Origin: Terriglobia bacterium
GTDB lineage: Bacteria > Acidobacteriota > Terriglobia > UBA7540
NCBI GenBank assembly: GCA_020073545.1
Contig: JAIQEZ010000026.1
Span: 1 to 45,404 of the forward strand
Direction of reading: 5' to 3'
Length of the DNA stretch: 45,404 bases
Shown here piece after piece: positions 16,977 to 25,102 of this stretch. A program made the translations under genes and the position numbers. Below the pieces are notes generated by a model. It ran no database searches. It was not told the origin of the DNA and was given only the letters and a program-made list of their open reading frames with translations. Numbering within the stretch: position 1 is the stretch's first letter; each line of letters starts with the position of its first letter.

Positions 16977-17717
16977 TTGCCGGATAGGATTCGTGAGCGA
17001 TTCTACCTTGACGCACTTCGCAGAGCGCTCGTCGACGTTCCTTCGGGAGAACCGTTCGAGTCTGAATCTCCGGACTTCCTTTTCGTAACCAGCGGGCATC
17101 GTCTCGGCATTGAGATGACCACTTTCCACTTGCCTCCCGCGGCCCGAGAGAGGCCACGCAAAGAGCAGAGGAGTCTCAGCGATCAAATCGTCCAAATTGC
17201 CGAGCGCCTACACCATGAGGCAGGCGGCCCGGCGCTATATGTTTCGGTGGTCTTTCATGAGCATCCTGCGCTCTCGAAAAAGGATACTCAACCGCTCGCT
17301 CGCGCCCTTGCGGACGCCGTTCTGAAGTACCGTGTGCCAAGGGCCTTTAATGAGCCTCCTGTTGAGATACCCTGGGAAAACCTACCGGAACGCATAGCAA
17401 GTATTCACGTTCGCGCGAGCATTGATGGCGTAGATAAGTTGTGGCACGCTGTCGCTTTCGGCTGGGTTGCTCAGATCAACTACCACCACGTGGCGGAGGT
17501 GGTGCGAAAAAAGGCGTTGAAAGAACCGGCTGCCCGGAGCAGGTGCGACGAGCTATGGCTCGTAATCGCGAGTGACAATTTTTCGGGTGCGGCCCCAGCC
17601 GAAATCTCAAATGAAGCCCTCGGAGCCTCGTATGAGGCACCCTTCGACAGAGTCATATGGTTACTACCGCACGCTCCCCGCGCGATTGACCTTCGGCTCC
17701 GACCGCCAGCCGCCTAA
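16977..17717 (+). CDS. Unrecognised protein with a possible PD-(D/E)XK-like N-terminal motif
   Basis: 246 residues, TTG start with GGGGGAG ten bases upstream. I do not recognise the family. Residues about 25-55 read ESPDFLFVTSGHRLGIEMTTFH: a hydrophobic strand carrying PDF, a turn, and a second strand carrying an IE-x-T motif, the general shape of the nuclease-fold core. A helix with RKEQRSLSDQIVQIAERL follows. The C-terminal half has alternating strands and helices (RCDELWLVIASDN; FDRVIWLLPH). It sits alone in an accessory stretch next to a toxin-antitoxin pair, without a methylase, helicase or ATPase. Nuclease activity is a guess from motif shape only. Confidence 0.65.
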   Translation: MPDRIRERFYLDALRRALVDVPSGEPFESESPDFLFVTSGHRLGIEMTTFHLPPAARERPRKEQRSLSDQIVQIAERLHHEAGGPALYVSVVFHEHPALSKKDTQPLARALADAVLKYRVPRAFNEPPVEIPWENLPERIASIHVRASIDGVDKLWHAVAFGWVAQINYHHVAEVVRKKALKEPAARSRCDELWLVIASDNFSGAAPAEISNEALGASYEAPFDRVIWLLPHAPRAIDLRLRPPAA

Positions 17718-17957
17718 CGAGTTGTTACAGTCGGCGGCGCAACGGGCCTCGGGGCGCCGCGCCTGAAAAGCCAACGACTGACACAATACAGAGCGAGGTA
17801 GGCTTATCGGTATGATGGAGGCGACAGGCCTGATAGATCATAAGTGCGGACCTCCGCTGTGAGAGTTTCGCGGCTCTTCAGAAAAACTCCATCGCAAACG
17901 TCGGTGGCATGTGAGTGCATAATGAACGCTGCGGGAAACCGTGTGATCGACATCGTA

Positions 17958-18123
17958 GCACGGGCATCTCGCCCGTGCGCAAGTGCGCGGGGTGGCGCAG
18001 AGCGCAGCTCTGCGCTTCTAGCTTCCCACCTTGCGCAACTCGACCACCAAGTAGGGGTAGGGCTTGCCCTACCCCTACTTGGTTCTCCGGCAATGTACAC
18101 GAAGGGGACGGCAAGCCGTCCCC
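17958..18123. repeat. Cluster of four perfect palindromic hairpins (REP-like)
   Basis: Four perfect stems occur in 166 bases. GCACGGGC/GCCCGTGC is at 17958-17978 (8 bp, loop 5). GCGCAGAGC/GCTCTGCGC is at 17995-18015 (9 bp, loop 3). CCAAGTAGGGGTAGGGC with its complement is at 18047-18082 (17 bp, spacer TT). GGGGACGGC/GCCGTCCCC is at 18104-18123 (9 bp, spacer AA). The last two share the design arm-TT/AA-arm and the word GTAGGGG/CCCCTAC. They look like units of one or more dispersed palindromic families. The cluster ends inside the coding frame of an antitoxin-like gene. Confidence 0.7.
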
Positions 18124-18284
18124 CTACTGCGAACGGCCTTGCGGACATCGGGGTCCAGGAGAACAAGATTTGTACCCGCGTGGTAGCGCTTCGGGTACTT
18201 GCCGCGTACCCCTCCCTTGAGCAACTGGCCGAGATCATATTCGGGGTGCAACTCGTCGTTCATTCCATTCTTGCGTGTCTTCAT
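18075..18284 (-). pseudogene. Antitoxin-like gene with its 3' end overwritten by palindromic repeats
   Basis: The first 50 residues read ELHPEYDLGQLLKGGVRGKY, then RYHAGTNLVLLDPDVRKA, the pattern of a small bacterial family (Y-x-GVRGKYxKRYxxGTNxVxLDPDV) usually found beside or as antitoxin-like proteins, and normally followed by an FPxxxxVNEALR-type C-terminus. Here DPDVRKA is followed at once by residues encoded by the GGGGACGGC palindrome (18104-18123), and the frame then runs through the repeat cluster. I infer truncation by repeat insertion. Transcription is in the same direction as the RelBE pair, with the RelE-like gene ending 97 bases upstream. Confidence 0.45.
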
Positions 18285-18380
18285 AGGCTCTTTTTTCTCT
18301 TGCGGTCAGGGTTCGAGCACTGATGATCCGAATTCGTTCCCTGCGCGCTTTTTTTGTCGGGGTACCGGCCCGGGCTGATC

Positions 18381-18650
18381 CTAATCGTCATAAATGGTGC
18401 TTCTATGCCCCACGGCTACTACGAGCACCACCAGCCGCTTTTCCTGCAGCTCACAGATGATGCGGTAATCCCGCACCCGATACCGCCACAGTCCAAACTT
18501 GCTGGCGCGAAGAGGTTTGCCGAATTGGCGCGGGTCTTCAGCCGTCGCAACCCGCGTATCCATATAATCGAGGATTTCCCGCTGCATCGTGCGGTCGAGC
18601 TTCTTGAGATCCTTCAGGGCGCGAGGATCGTATTCAATGCTCCAGGCCAA
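18381..18650 (-). CDS. RelE/ParE-superfamily toxin
   Basis: 89 residues from a TTG at 18650. The longer open frame begins inside the antitoxin gene and its extra N-terminus has no toxin character. The product starts AWSIEYDPRALKDLKKLDR and continues with LRASKFGLWRYRVRDYRIICEL and a C-terminal HRSTIYDD, the usual order in RelE-type mRNA interferases (helical pair, then an Arg-rich beta sheet). Basic residues in WRYRVRDYR and the late HR are candidates for RNA contact. The start overlaps the antitoxin gene by 17 bases, so translation is coupled. A ParE-type gyrase poison cannot be excluded. Confidence 0.85.
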   Translation of the reverse strand: MAWSIEYDPRALKDLKKLDRTMQREILDYMDTRVATAEDPRQFGKPLRASKFGLWRYRVRDYRIICELQEKRLVVLVVAVGHRSTIYDD

Positions 18651-18846
18651 GTTCTTTCCGCACTTGCCGGCTGGTGAGTGGTGAGCGGCGCTTCTCCAGA
18701 CGCGCCTCCGCGAGGTAGCGGTCTTCGAGGTCTTCAATGTTCCCCTCGATGAGTTCGCGGGCGTAGTAGCTCTTCGTCCGCCCCGTGCGTTTCGCCAGTT
18801 CGGACAGTCGCCTCTCGATGTCAGGGTCTAGCCGGATAGAAAGCAT
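18634..18846 (-). CDS. RelB/ribbon-helix-helix antitoxin
   Basis: 70 residues starting MLSIRLDPDIERRLSELAKRT, a ribbon-helix-helix strand and helix, then GRTKSYYARELIEG, the second helix. The C-terminal half (IEDLEDRYLAEARLEKRRSP, then a basic tail) is the flexible toxin-binding arm. It should dimerise, bind its own promoter and mask the RelE-like toxin encoded downstream with a 17-base overlap. TATTATAC/GTATAC-like AT-rich sequence upstream (about 18864-18880) probably holds the promoter and operator. Confidence 0.88.
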   Translation of the reverse strand: MLSIRLDPDIERRLSELAKRTGRTKSYYARELIEGNIEDLEDRYLAEARLEKRRSPLTSRQVRKELGLEH

Positions 18847-19040
18847 GGTATCGTCCCACCGTCATACATATTATACACGTATGACTGATAGTGTGCCAGC
18901 GCGGAAACCTTTTATCGCGATCCGCGCCTCCGGCGATACCCGAGTCCCAGAGCTGCGACCGCCGCCAGGAGCACGGCCAGGGCCGAGTGAGGATGTAAGA
19001 TCGCCGCCACGCACTTTTGGGGCTGCCGCCAGCCCGGAGA

Positions 19041-19091
19041 CCCCTCACCCGCCCCGGCTTGCCGGGGCACCCTCTTCCCCTGGGAGAGGGC
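19041..19091. repeat. Dispersed palindromic repeat (CCCCTCACCC... type)
   Basis: Two adjacent hairpins: GCCCCGGC-TT-GCCGGGGC (19051-19068, perfect 8 bp) and CCCTCTTCCCC/TGGGAGAGGG (about 19070-19090). The wording CCCCTCACCC-hairpin-ACCCTCT-CCC-GGGAGAGGG is a very common intergenic repeat in many GC-rich bacteria. It lies 44 bases after the stop side of the hydrolase gene, where it may also end transcription. Confidence 0.6.
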
Positions 19092-19134
19092 TGTGGACTA
19101 GAAATTGGCTGTCCTCCCTCATGGCCGATCCGGG

Positions 19135-20184
19135 TTAAGTGGTTGTGGGCTTCACCAGGTACTTGTCCATCCGTTCCAGGATGAGTTTGCGCATTTCGGG
19201 AAGTTCCACGTGCGGGCAATCGAAGAGCTCGATGCGGCAGTCCTCGGGCTTTCCGTACTTTTGGTAAAGCGGCAACAGGTAGTCGCGTACACGCTCCACC
19301 CCAGCGGAAGGTGTTAGGTCATCCTGGCTGCCGTTCACGCTCAGCCGGGCGCGAGGCACGATCAGCTCATTGATTTGCGCCGTCTGGAAGTGCTTGAGCA
19401 GGGAGGGCACGAAATAATACACCCCGTGTCCGCTCAAGTTATGGATCTTGATGAGCTCTTGGAAATCCGTGAGGCAGCAGACGTCCATGCAGGCCCGCAC
19501 TCGCGGGTCGAGCGCCGCCAGCCACCACGCCTTGGTTGCCCCCATGGACATTCCCAGAACACCGAGATGGCTCGAATCAACCTCCGGCCGGCTCGCCAGA
19601 TAATCGAGGGCCCGGAATTCGTCGAACATCATCATTCCCCACAGAACCTGACCGTTCCAAAGCATGTACTTGAAGGTGTCCACTTCGCCCCTGCCGCCGA
19701 CTTCATCGTGTTTCCGCTCGCCGAAACACCAACTGTCGATAGCCAGGGTCACCAGGCCCTTCTCTGCGCACACCGGCGCATAGGCTGGCTGGGCATCACC
19801 CCCGACCAAGAGTTGCTCCTTTCCAAGGTCGTACATCCCTCCATGCCAGTGGATGTACAGCAAGCCCGGGGCGCGAGCCGAGCGTTTGACCGGGATCAGC
19901 AGCAGCGCAGGGACCGGTTCGACTCCATTAAGGTCGAGAACCAGGCGGTCGATCGTGTAGCCGTCGTGTTTCTCCGTTTTCAGCACTCTTGCCGGGCAGG
20001 GCTGGTGGTCCCAAGGCAAATCTCCCAGCAGGCTCCATAGTTCCTTGCGGCGCTTGGCCTGATAAGCGGCATATTCCATGCTGGATCCTTCCGGTTGTGG
20101 CTTACCTGCTATCGGCAGTGTTCCTCCCAGCGCCAGCATGGCAGCGGATTGCTTCAGAAAATCTCGACGACCAGGCGCAGGCAT
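19135..20184 (-). CDS. Tat-exported alpha/beta hydrolase (acetyl-xylan-esterase/dienelactone-hydrolase-like)
   Basis: 349 residues. The N-terminus GRRDFLKQSAAMLALGG is a twin-arginine signal, so the enzyme is exported folded. The hydrolase core contains LLYIHWHGG (oxyanion strand), the nucleophile elbow GMSMG with S213, an acid in NGSQDDLTP (D288 or D289) and the histidine in DCPHVE (H325). These complete a Ser-Asp-His triad in family order. The overall plan resembles acidobacterial and planctomycete secreted esterases that act on acylated polysaccharides. No carbohydrate-binding domain is present. The nearest gene, gcvPB, is 138 bases upstream in the same direction but functionally unrelated. 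Confidence 0.88.
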   Translation of the reverse strand: MPAPGRRDFLKQSAAMLALGGTLPIAGKPQPEGSSMEYAAYQAKRRKELWSLLGDLPWDHQPCPARVLKTEKHDGYTIDRLVLDLNGVEPVPALLLIPVKRSARAPGLLYIHWHGGMYDLGKEQLLVGGDAQPAYAPVCAEKGLVTLAIDSWCFGERKHDEVGGRGEVDTFKYMLWNGQVLWGMMMFDEFRALDYLASRPEVDSSHLGVLGMSMGATKAWWLAALDPRVRACMDVCCLTDFQELIKIHNLSGHGVYYFVPSLLKHFQTAQINELIVPRARLSVNGSQDDLTPSAGVERVRDYLLPLYQKYGKPEDCRIELFDCPHVELPEMRKLILERMDKYLVKPTTT

Positions 20185-20322
20185 CGTTGCCCTCCCAAAC
20201 GAAGCGGTAAGCGAAGTTTCGCCCCTGTTTTTCTACGGCGTGAGGCAGCGCGTGTCAAGCACGACGTGTGCGGTTGTGGACAAGTGGACCCCAGCTCGCC
20301 GCTGCTGCGAAGGCGAAGAGCC

Positions 20323-21816
20323 TCACGGTTGCGGCTTCCAGCGGAGTACCGGCTTGCGGGCGGCGGCGACTTCATCCAGGCGGGTGACGCGTGTCGTGTA
20401 GGGCGCCTTGAGAACGAATTGCGGATCTTCCTCGACCTCCTGCGCAATCGACTGGAGCGCGTCGATAAAGGCGTCCAACTCTTCCTTGCTGGCGCTTTCG
20501 GTGGGTTCGATCATGAGTGCGCCCGGCACGATCAGAGGAAACGCCGTCGTATAGGGGTGGAATCCGTAATCGATCAGGCGCTTGGCGAGATCGCCGGTGC
20601 GAACGCTTTTCGCGGCTTGGCGCCGGTCCGAGAAAACGCATTCGTGCATGCAGGGCTGGTCATACGGGAGGTCGTAGGAGCCTCGCAAACGGCTGCGCAC
20701 ATAGTTCGCGTTCAGGACGGCGTCTTCGGTGGTCTGCCGCAGTCCTTCCGGTCCCTTGGCCAGGATGTACGCGAGGGCTCGAACCGCCATCCCGAAATTC
20801 CCATAAAAGGCACGGACGCGCCCGATGCTCCGGGGGCGGTCGTAGTTCAGGCGGAATTTCCCTTCCGGCGATTCCTCCACGACGGGGGAGGGCAGATACT
20901 GTTCCAGGATTTTCTTCACGGCCACTGGACCCGAGCCCGGACCGCCACCGCCGTGCGGCGTGGAGAAGGTCTTGTGCAGGTTCAGGTGCATCACGTCGAC
21001 GCCGAAATCCCCCGGCCGCGCTACGCCCACGAGCGCATTCAGGTTGGCGCCGTCCATGTAGACCAGGCCGCCCTGGGCATGGACGATCTCCGCAATCCTG
21101 CGGATTTCCGATTCGAAAATCCCCAGCGTGTTGGGATTGGTCAGCATCAATCCCGCCACATCGGCGTCCATCGCGCGGTCGAGGTCGGCAAGGTCAACGC
21201 AACCGCGCTCATTCGACGTGAGGTTGCGGACCTCGTAGCCGGTGGTGGCCACGCTGGCCGGGTTCGTGCCATGCGCGGAGTCGGGAATCAGGATGTACTT
21301 GCGGGGATTGCCGCGCTCGGTGAGGCAGGCGCGGATCATCAGGATGCCGGTCAGCTCTCCCTGGGCGCCGGCGGCGGGCTGCAGCGAGACGGCATCCATC
21401 CCGGTGATTTCCTGGAGACAGCGAGCGGTCTCGTGCAGAACCCGCAAACAGCCTTGGGCCAAATCTTCCGGGGTGTAAGGATGGTCGGTCGCCAGGCCTT
21501 CCAGCCGCGCCACCACTTCATTGATGCGCGGATTGTATTTCATCGTGCAGGAACCTAGCGGGTAAAGCCCTGTGTCCACGCCATAGTTCCACGTGGAAAG
21601 CCGCGTGAAGTGGCGGATGACCTCGAGTTCGGAGACCTCCGGGAAGCCGTCGATTTCGGCGCGCACGAAATCCGCGCCTAGCAGGTCGGCGGGCGACACG
21701 GCGGGAACGTCCAGGGGCGCGAACTCGGCGCCGACCTTGCCGGGAGAGCTCCGTTCGAAGACCAGCGCTTCATTGCGGGTGACGTGGGGTCGAGCTTCGC
21801 GAATTCGATTTTCCAT
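20323..21816 (-). CDS. gcvPB: Glycine dehydrogenase (aminomethyl-transferring) subunit 2
   Basis: 497 residues. This is the C-terminal half of the P-protein, which decarboxylates glycine on pyridoxal phosphate and passes the aminomethyl group to the lipoyl arm of GcvH. The PLP lysine lies in NLHKTFSTPHGGGGPG, and SAHGTNPAS, DGANLNALVG and NFGMAVRALAY are all present. It needs subunit 1, encoded 36 bases upstream. It is the last gene of the minus-strand operon gcvT-gcvH-gcvPA-gcvPB. Length and ends are normal. Confidence 0.96.
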   Translation of the reverse strand: MENRIREARPHVTRNEALVFERSSPGKVGAEFAPLDVPAVSPADLLGADFVRAEIDGFPEVSELEVIRHFTRLSTWNYGVDTGLYPLGSCTMKYNPRINEVVARLEGLATDHPYTPEDLAQGCLRVLHETARCLQEITGMDAVSLQPAAGAQGELTGILMIRACLTERGNPRKYILIPDSAHGTNPASVATTGYEVRNLTSNERGCVDLADLDRAMDADVAGLMLTNPNTLGIFESEIRRIAEIVHAQGGLVYMDGANLNALVGVARPGDFGVDVMHLNLHKTFSTPHGGGGPGSGPVAVKKILEQYLPSPVVEESPEGKFRLNYDRPRSIGRVRAFYGNFGMAVRALAYILAKGPEGLRQTTEDAVLNANYVRSRLRGSYDLPYDQPCMHECVFSDRRQAAKSVRTGDLAKRLIDYGFHPYTTAFPLIVPGALMIEPTESASKEELDAFIDALQSIAQEVEEDPQFVLKAPYTTRVTRLDEVAAARKPVLRWKPQP

Positions 21817-21852
21817 GGTGATCCGGTCTTGCGGCCGGCCCGGCGAGGGCGC

Positions 21853-23274
21853 TCAGTTGGGGCCGTGGTGCTTCCGCACCGACTTGCGGCTTGCCGGCTT
21901 GGGATCTGCCTTTGATATCGGAGCGGCGAGCCGGGGATTGGTGGCAAATTGACGACACGCTTCCACCACGCGGTCAATTGCCGCCTTGCTCACCGTTTCG
22001 GTAAAGCACATCAAGAGATGGTTCTTCAGTTCCGGATAGAGGTTTTCCAAATGCAGGCCGCCGATGATCTTTTCCCGCCGCATCTCCTCCAGCAGGTGGC
22101 CGGTATCGCCCGGAACCCGGACGATGAACTCATTGAAACAGGCGCCGCTAAAGGGCACTTCAACTCCCGGGACTCCCCGGAGCTGCTGGGCGGCGTAATG
22201 AGCCTTCGCGAGGTTTTGCTCGGCGAGCAGTTTCAATCCTGCCTTGCCTAGCAGGCAGAGGTAGATGGTTGCCGCGAGCGCGCAGAGCGACTGATTCGTG
22301 CAGATATTCGATGTGGCCTTTTCTCGCCGAATGTGTTGCTCGCGTGTGGCGAGGGTCAGCACGAAGCCACGCCGGCCTTCGGTGTCAACGGTCTGGCCGA
22401 CCAGACGCCCCGGAATCTGACGAAGGAATTTTTCCTGGGTGGTCAGGAAGCCCACGTAGGGCCCGCCAAAAGACACGGGTACGCCGAAGGACTGAGCCTC
22501 GCCGCACACAATATCGGCGTCGCTGGGCGGCTTCACGATGGCTAGAGAGAGCGGTTCTGTGACGACGACGATCAGCAGTGCACGCTGGCGGTGGGCAAGG
22601 TGGGCGATCTCGGAGGCTCGTTCCAGAGTCCCGAAGAAATTTGGCGACTGGATCACCACCGCGGCCGTTTCGGAGTCCACCACGGATTCGAGTTGGGTCA
22701 TGTCGATCCGGCCGGAGGCGGTGTAGGGGACCTCCATGAGCTTTACGTCCTGGTGCCGCACGAACGTGTGAAGAACCTGGCGATATTCCGGGTGAAGCGT
22801 TCGGGCCAGCACCACGCGATGACGGCGAGTGATGCGTAGGGCCATCAGGACGGCTTCCGTGGTGGCGGTTGAGCCGTCGTAGAGTGAAGCGTTGCTGACT
22901 TCCTGGCCCGTGAGCTGCGCCATCAGCGTCTGGAACTCGAACATCGCCTGCAAGGTCCCCTGAGCGATTTCAGCCTGGTAAGGTGTGTATGCTGTGAAGA
23001 ACTCGCCGCGGGAGAGCAGGGCATCGACGACCACCGGGCGATAGTGCGCATAGGCTCCTGCGCCCAGCAGGGACACATACTCGCGGCTGCTTTCGCTTGC
23101 CGCCTGCCGGAAGAACTCCAGGATTTCGGCCTCGGAGAGCGGCCCGGGAAGATTCAGCTTTCCGCGGAACCTCAGCTCAGCGGGGATCTGGGCGAAAAGT
23201 TCATCGATAGAGGTATTCCCGGTGGCCCGGAGCATAGCTTGCCGGTCGGCAGGAGAGTTCGGCAAGTAGCGCAT
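21853..23274 (-). CDS. gcvPA: Glycine dehydrogenase (aminomethyl-transferring) subunit 1
   Basis: 473 residues from the ATG at 23274, which shares its A with the gcvH stop codon (TGATG); the TTG one codon earlier is less likely. It starts MRYLPNSPADRQAML, as GcvPA proteins do, and contains RGEFFTAYTPYQAEIAQG, NASLYDGSTATTEA, FFGTLE and TNQSLCALAATIYL. It is homologous to the N-terminal half of single-chain GcvP and forms an alpha2beta2 enzyme with GcvPB. The split P-protein is the usual form in Acidobacteriota and Gram-positive bacteria. Translational overlap with gcvH indicates coupling. The C-terminus ends in a Lys/Arg-rich tail. Confidence 0.96.
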   Translation of the reverse strand: MRYLPNSPADRQAMLRATGNTSIDELFAQIPAELRFRGKLNLPGPLSEAEILEFFRQAASESSREYVSLLGAGAYAHYRPVVVDALLSRGEFFTAYTPYQAEIAQGTLQAMFEFQTLMAQLTGQEVSNASLYDGSTATTEAVLMALRITRRHRVVLARTLHPEYRQVLHTFVRHQDVKLMEVPYTASGRIDMTQLESVVDSETAAVVIQSPNFFGTLERASEIAHLAHRQRALLIVVVTEPLSLAIVKPPSDADIVCGEAQSFGVPVSFGGPYVGFLTTQEKFLRQIPGRLVGQTVDTEGRRGFVLTLATREQHIRREKATSNICTNQSLCALAATIYLCLLGKAGLKLLAEQNLAKAHYAAQQLRGVPGVEVPFSGACFNEFIVRVPGDTGHLLEEMRREKIIGGLHLENLYPELKNHLLMCFTETVSKAAIDRVVEACRQFATNPRLAAPISKADPKPASRKSVRKHHGPN

Positions 23275-23663
23275 CAAAGGGCCTTTTTCTGCTGGATATA
23301 CGCCTCGTATTCGTCCGCAGTCATCAGCTTGTCGATCTCACCGCGATCGGCGAGCCGAACTCGGACCAACCAAGCGTCGCCGTGAGGATCGGCGTTGAGA
23401 ATTTCCGGGTTGTTCTGGAGCTTGCTGTTGACGGCAGTCACCTCGCCACTTACTGGGGAGTAGATTTCGGAAACCGCTTTGACTGACTCGACGGTCCCGA
23501 AGGACTCCGAAGCCGTCACGTGATCGCCGGGCTTGGGGAGTTCCACGAAGACGACGTCGCCCAGTTCCTTCTGGGCGTATTCGGTGATACCGATCGTTCC
23601 CACGGACTCGTCCACCCGGATCCACTCATGCTCTTTGGTGTAAAGGAATTCTGGAGGGTACAT
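23274..23663 (-). CDS. gcvH: Glycine cleavage system H protein
   Basis: 129 residues. The lipoylated lysine sits in ESVKAVSEIYSPVSGEV, the diagnostic lipoyl-domain hairpin. KEHEWIRV near the start and NPHD-type WLVRVRLAD near the end frame the beta-barrel. It carries the aminomethyl intermediate between the P and T proteins. It is the second gene of the operon and its stop overlaps the gcvPA start. The gap to gcvT (105 bases) is longer than the others in the operon but shows no terminator. Confidence 0.97.
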   Translation of the reverse strand: MYPPEFLYTKEHEWIRVDESVGTIGITEYAQKELGDVVFVELPKPGDHVTASESFGTVESVKAVSEIYSPVSGEVTAVNSKLQNNPEILNADPHGDAWLVRVRLADRGEIDKLMTADEYEAYIQQKKAL

Positions 23664-23768
23664 GGGGAACTGTTCTCCCTTGTTTTTAGGCCGTCCCGCT
23701 GCGTGGTCCTAGGCGCCACTCCGGCGAGGGCGGCAAGCTGAAGGAAACTCTGGTCAAGCTTCCTTTTC

Positions 23769-24896
23769 CTACTTCGGACGTTTATAGAAAGGTAGTGAGA
23801 CAATCCGCGCGGGCGCGATTTTCCCGCGGATGGCAACTTGAATTTCACGGCCCACCTCGGCACCAGAAGGGGGCACGTATGCCAAACCAATATTCTTCTT
23901 GAGAAAGGGTGCGGGCGAGCCGCTGGTGACTTTCCCGACGGCCTTGCCCTCCACCCAAACGGGGTATCCATCGCGCGCGATCGCTCGGTCCATCATTTCA
24001 AACCCGATGAGTTTCTTCGGCACTCCCTGGTTGCGCTGCTTGAGTAGGACGTCCCGGCCCAGGAAATCGCCCTTCGTGAGTTTCGCGATCCAGCCGAGGT
24101 TGGCCTCGAGAAGCGTGGTTTCCTCGTCGAGCTCGTGTCCGTAGAGTGCGAATCCCGCTTCCAGCCGCAGTGTGTTGCGCGCGCCGAGGCCTGCCGGAAT
24201 CAGCCCTTCAGCCGCGCCCGCTTCCAGCAGAGCGTTCCATAGATGCGCTGAGGGATCAGGCGGGAAATAAAACTCGAAGCCGTCCTCGCCCGTGTAGCCC
24301 GTGCGCGCCAGGATTCCCTCGACGCCGCAACAACGCGCAGTGCGGAACCAGTAATACTTCAAGTCCGCCGGTTGAGGCTCTGTGACTTTCGCCAGGATCT
24401 CCACGGCGCGGGGGCCCTGCAGCGCAAGCTGAGAGTAGTGCGCGGAAACGTTGCGCACCTCGGCGCCAAAGGAATTGTGCTGAACGATCCAATCGAAGTC
24501 TTTGTCGGTATTGGCGGCGTTTACGCAGAGAAAGTAGTGGTCCGGGGCAAATCGGTGAACCACGCAATCATCGACGGCACTTCCGTTGGGAAGCATCAGC
24601 GCGCTGTATTGGGTCTGATGGTCCTGCAGGCGCGCCACGTCGTTGGAGGTGACGTACTGGAGTAGCGCCAATGCCCCCGGTCCGCGAACTTCGATTTCCC
24701 CCATGTGGCTCACGTCAAAGATCCCGGCGGCCGTGCGCACGGCGAGGTGTTCGCGGGTAATGCCGGAATACTCGACCGGCAGGTCCCAGCCGCAGAAATC
24801 CACCATCTTGGCGCCGGCTGCCCGATGGACAGCATTCAGCGCCGTGCGCTTCAGCGCCACTCCTGACGGTGCGATCAAGTTGGTTTCGCCACTCAA
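23769..24896 (-). CDS. gcvT: Glycine cleavage system T protein (aminomethyltransferase)
   Basis: 375 residues; it begins with a TTG codon, with no ATG upstream in frame. It transfers the methylene group from aminomethyl-GcvH to tetrahydrofolate and releases ammonia. Family segments are in order: GAKMVDFCGWDLPVEY, GIFDVSHMGEIEVRG, FLCVNAANTDKDFDW (folate pocket), ARTGYTGEDGFEFY, GLGARNTLRLEAGFALYGHE (with the catalytic-site acid just before) and GKVTSGSPAPFL. It is the first gene of the operon and has a promoter with a short leader, so no glycine riboswitch lies between promoter and start. Confidence 0.96.
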   Translation of the reverse strand: MSGETNLIAPSGVALKRTALNAVHRAAGAKMVDFCGWDLPVEYSGITREHLAVRTAAGIFDVSHMGEIEVRGPGALALLQYVTSNDVARLQDHQTQYSALMLPNGSAVDDCVVHRFAPDHYFLCVNAANTDKDFDWIVQHNSFGAEVRNVSAHYSQLALQGPRAVEILAKVTEPQPADLKYYWFRTARCCGVEGILARTGYTGEDGFEFYFPPDPSAHLWNALLEAGAAEGLIPAGLGARNTLRLEAGFALYGHELDEETTLLEANLGWIAKLTKGDFLGRDVLLKQRNQGVPKKLIGFEMMDRAIARDGYPVWVEGKAVGKVTSGSPAPFLKKNIGLAYVPPSGAEVGREIQVAIRGKIAPARIVSLPFYKRPK

Positions 24897-24921
24897 GATA
24901 TGCTACCCATGCAAAGCAGCC

Positions 24922-24951
24922 AACCTAGCACAGACTCTGCGAAGGGGTCAA
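24922..24951 (-). promoter_or_regulatory. Sigma-70 promoter of the gcvT-gcvH-gcvPA-gcvPB operon
   Basis: TTGACC (24946-24951, minus strand) and TAGGTT (24922-24927) are 18 bases apart and leave about 20 bases of leader before the TTG start at 24896. Confidence 0.5.
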
Positions 24952-25010
24952 GACAAGCAGGGGCCGCAATTGGTGTGGTTGCCTCGTGCAGAGCGGCTGA
25001 ATGGGTCGGA

Positions 25011-25051
25011 AAAGAAAAAGCCCACCGCGAGAGATTACGTTTGCCGTGGGC
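25011..25051 (-). terminator. Rho-independent terminator after the VapC-like gene
   Basis: Read on the minus strand, GCCCAC (25046-25051) pairs with GTGGGC (25020-25025), and the transcript continues TTTTTCTTTT. The loop is long (20 bases). It sits between the vapC stop (25103) and the gcv promoter and would insulate the two units. Confidence 0.5.
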
Positions 25052-25102
25052 CACCGGCCAAACGCCCGAGCCGAGCGGCTTCGGACGACGCCTAAGTGAT
25101 CG

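Noticed and set aside
18912-19040. Remnant of a C-terminal sorting signal (hydrophobic span plus RRRRGSR) on the minus strand
   Set aside because: The frame LAVLLAAVAALGLGYRRRRGSR looks like a PEP-CTERM-type tail, but no upstream gene, start or domain remains and repeat DNA lies directly in front of it.
20095-21558. 487-codon plus-strand open frame
   Set aside because: Antisense to gcvPB and the end of the hydrolase; both minus-strand genes are certain.
24897-25100. Glycine riboswitch upstream of gcvT
   Set aside because: The promoter leaves only about 20 bases of leader and no tandem glycine-aptamer motifs are visible; the hairpin at 25020-25051 with a T tract fits a terminator for the upstream toxin gene.
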